The notes under the pieces are model-generated. The model did no database searches and was not told the origin of the DNA. It saw nothing but the letters and a program-made list of their open reading frames with translations. The position numbers and the translations under genes were made by a program. This document shows positions 5,920 through 7,245 of a stretch of DNA of 7,245 nt, one piece after another. Within the stretch, counting starts at the first letter, position 1. Each line of letters opens with the position of its first letter. The DNA is from Casimicrobiaceae bacterium. Its GTDB lineage: Bacteria > Pseudomonadota > Gammaproteobacteria > Burkholderiales > Casimicrobiaceae. Where the stretch lies: NCBI GenBank assembly GCA_955652025.1, contig CATPAO010000375.1, positions 1 through 7,245 of the forward strand, read 5' to 3'.

Positions 5920-7245
5920 CAGGACAAGAAGCGCATCGAAAAGGCCGCGGACCTACCGCGATTCAGCTACAAGGTCGATGGCAAGCTGGACGAGATCGTC
6001 CGTGACGACGCGAAGTTCAAGGCGTTCTCGCGCGAGCTTCGCCGCGACACCGAGTCGGTGCTCGCGCAATATGACATCGCCGACAAAGCGACGCACCGGC
6101 AGCTCCTCGGCGTGCTCGTCCGCCTCGATTATCTCGAAGGTCGTTACGACGAAGCGCTGAAGGGCACGGCGCGCGTGCGCGAGCTGGAAGAGAAGCCCGC
6201 CGACAAGCTGCTGTCGGGGATGACGATCCGCGCGATGATCGCCGCGGAGCGCAAGGCCGGCAACCGCACGTCGGATGTATACAAGAACGAAGTCAACCGC
6301 GCGATCGCCGCCGAGCTCAACGGCATGCCCTACGACATCGTCCAGAACGAAGTCAAGGAAGGCAAGGCAAGCGCGGAAATCGTCAGCGAGGCGCTGGCGT
6401 TGGGTTACATCCGCGAAGCGATGCAGCCGACAGTCGACAAGGCGGGCGCGTTGAGCTCCGAGCTCGCGCCGGCGCTCGTCAACGCGAAATACCGCATCGT
6501 CGCGGTCCTTCCACTCAAGGAAACCCTCGTCGGGACGTACAGCACTTATCTTAGCGCCCACAAGGTCGACAAGCCCGACATCTGGGCGGCGCGCGACATC
6601 GTGCTTCCACCCGGCAAGGCGAGCAAACCGGTCAACGTCGCGATCTGGGACAGCGGCGTCGACACGGCGCTGTTTCCGGACCACGTGGTGAAGGCGGCGG
6701 ACGGCAAGAACGCGGTGATCGCGTTCGACAAGTACTCGAACCCCGCCAGCGGAGAGCTGCAGGCGATCCCTGCCGACCTGAAGAGCCGCGTCCCGCAGCT
6801 CAAGTCGCGGCTCAAAGGATTCTCCGACCTGCGGTCGAACATCGACAGCCCGGAGGCGAGCGAAGTGAAGCGCTTCCTCTCGACGCTCAAGCCCGATGAG
6901 TACAGAAGCACGATCGAGGAAATCAATCTTGCGGGCAATTGGATGCACGGCACGCACGTCGCCGGTATCGCGGTCGCCGGTAATCCCTATGCGCGGCTCG
7001 TCGTGGCGCGGATCGAGTTCGGTCACACGCTTCGTCCCGACCCGTGCCCGTCGCAGGCGCTGGCCGAGCGCGACGCGCGCAACATGCAGACGTACGTCGA
7101 TTTCATGAGGAAGAACGGTGTGCGCGTCGTCAACATGAGCTGGGGCGGCGGTGTCAAGGACATCGAGGACGATCTCGAGCTGTGCGGCATCGGCAAGACG
7201 CCCGAGGAGCGTAAGACGATCGCGCGCGGCTATTTCGAGCTGCAG
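5860..7245 (+). CDS. Exported subtilisin-like (S8) serine protease, 3'-truncated by window edge
   Basis: A predicted secreted or periplasmic endopeptidase. The frame is open for 462 codons to the window end. Residues 1-20 form a Sec-type signal peptide (Lys4, hydrophobic 5-17, cleavage probably after Val-Ala-Ala20). Residues 21 to about 245 are a long, helix-rich N-terminal region I do not recognise; LDYLEGRYDEAL near residues 90-101 looks like one TPR-type helix pair. It may serve as a propeptide. The catalytic domain then starts: VNVAIWDSGVD with catalytic Asp264, HGTHVAGIAVAGNP with catalytic His363, and VRVVNMSWGGG (421-431), which matches the substrate-binding strand. The catalytic Ser (GTSMA block) must lie beyond the window. 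Asp and His are 99 positions apart, against 32 in subtilisin, so there is a large insertion (about 270-355) rich in charged residues. Only two cysteines remain after the signal peptide, Cys396 and Cys442. Lysine is much more frequent than in PrmC. Family call firm; substrate unknown. Confidence 0.9.
   Translation, partial: MIGKLLTCLLALTVAGGVAAQDKKRIEKAADLPRFSYKVDGKLDEIVRDDAKFKAFSRELRRDTESVLAQYDIADKATHRQLLGVLVRLDYLEGRYDEALKGTARVRELEEKPADKLLSGMTIRAMIAAERKAGNRTSDVYKNEVNRAIAAELNGMPYDIVQNEVKEGKASAEIVSEALALGYIREAMQPTVDKAGALSSELAPALVNAKYRIVAVLPLKETLVGTYSTYLSAHKVDKPDIWAARDIVLPPGKASKPVNVAIWDSGVDTALFPDHVVKAADGKNAVIAFDKYSNPASGELQAIPADLKSRVPQLKSRLKGFSDLRSNIDSPEASEVKRFLSTLKPDEYRSTIEEINLAGNWMHGTHVAGIAVAGNPYARLVVARIEFGHTLRPDPCPSQALAERDARNMQTYVDFMRKNGVRVVNMSWGGGVKDIEDDLELCGIGKTPEERKTIARGYFELQ

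Noticed and set aside
5953..7026. Long antisense open frame of 357 codons opposite the protease gene
   Set aside because: High GC makes long antisense frames common. The + strand has recognisable catalytic motifs, a signal peptide and a Shine-Dalgarno, while the antisense product has no recognisable motif and is dominated by Arg and Asp.
1..7245. CRISPR arrays, tRNA/rRNA genes, transposase genes, phage or defence modules
   Set aside because: No regularly spaced repeats, no cloverleaf or rRNA-like segments and no integrase or transposase motifs were seen on either strand.

Overview
The window is a GC-rich, densely coding bacterial chromosome segment with every credible gene on the + strand. 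Gene content (recG, hemA, prfA, prmC) and protein wording point to a Proteobacterium, most likely a betaproteobacterium or a close relative. That placement is inference from remembered family sequences, not from a search. The presence of two kinds of short dyad repeat in intergenic gaps fits the same picture.

Layout. Positions 3-1592 hold the C-terminal three quarters of RecG helicase, whose start lies before the window. A 143-base gap with a candidate -10 box (TAGAAT at 1657) leads to hemA (1736-3001), glutamyl-tRNA reductase. A 156-base gap carries a large imperfect inverted repeat and then a compact promoter directly in front of prfA (3158-4243), release factor 1. A 102-base gap is almost filled by a second, different inverted repeat whose right edge supplies the ribosome binding site of a small GNAT acetyltransferase gene (4346-4855). 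That gene overlaps by 4 bases with prmC (4852-5679), the methyltransferase that modifies the GGQ glutamine of release factors. A 180-base gap (5680-5859) contains no gene that I can support, but does hold a near-perfect 18-base palindrome, a possible -10 box and a strong Shine-Dalgarno. From 5860 to the end of the window runs the first 462 codons of an exported subtilisin-like (S8) serine protease, cut by the window end before its catalytic serine.

How the genes work together. hemA, prfA and prmC form a widely conserved neighbourhood: HemA draws on glutamyl-tRNA for tetrapyrrole synthesis, RF1 ends translation at UAA/UAG, and PrmC methylates RF1 at Gln235, which is visible here. The unusual part is the RimJ/RimL-like acetyltransferase sitting between RF1 and its methyltransferase and coupled to the latter. 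RecG is an unrelated DNA repair neighbour. The protease looks like a separate transcription unit with different amino-acid composition.

Most of the window is ordinary core genome. The parts most worth a second look are the protease (long N-terminal region, and 98 residues between catalytic Asp and His), the prfA-GNAT-prmC arrangement, the His next to the catalytic Cys of HemA, the very short leader of prfA, and the palindrome before the protease. I saw no convincing new multi-gene defence or mobile system, no tRNA or rRNA gene, no CRISPR array and no insertion sequence.
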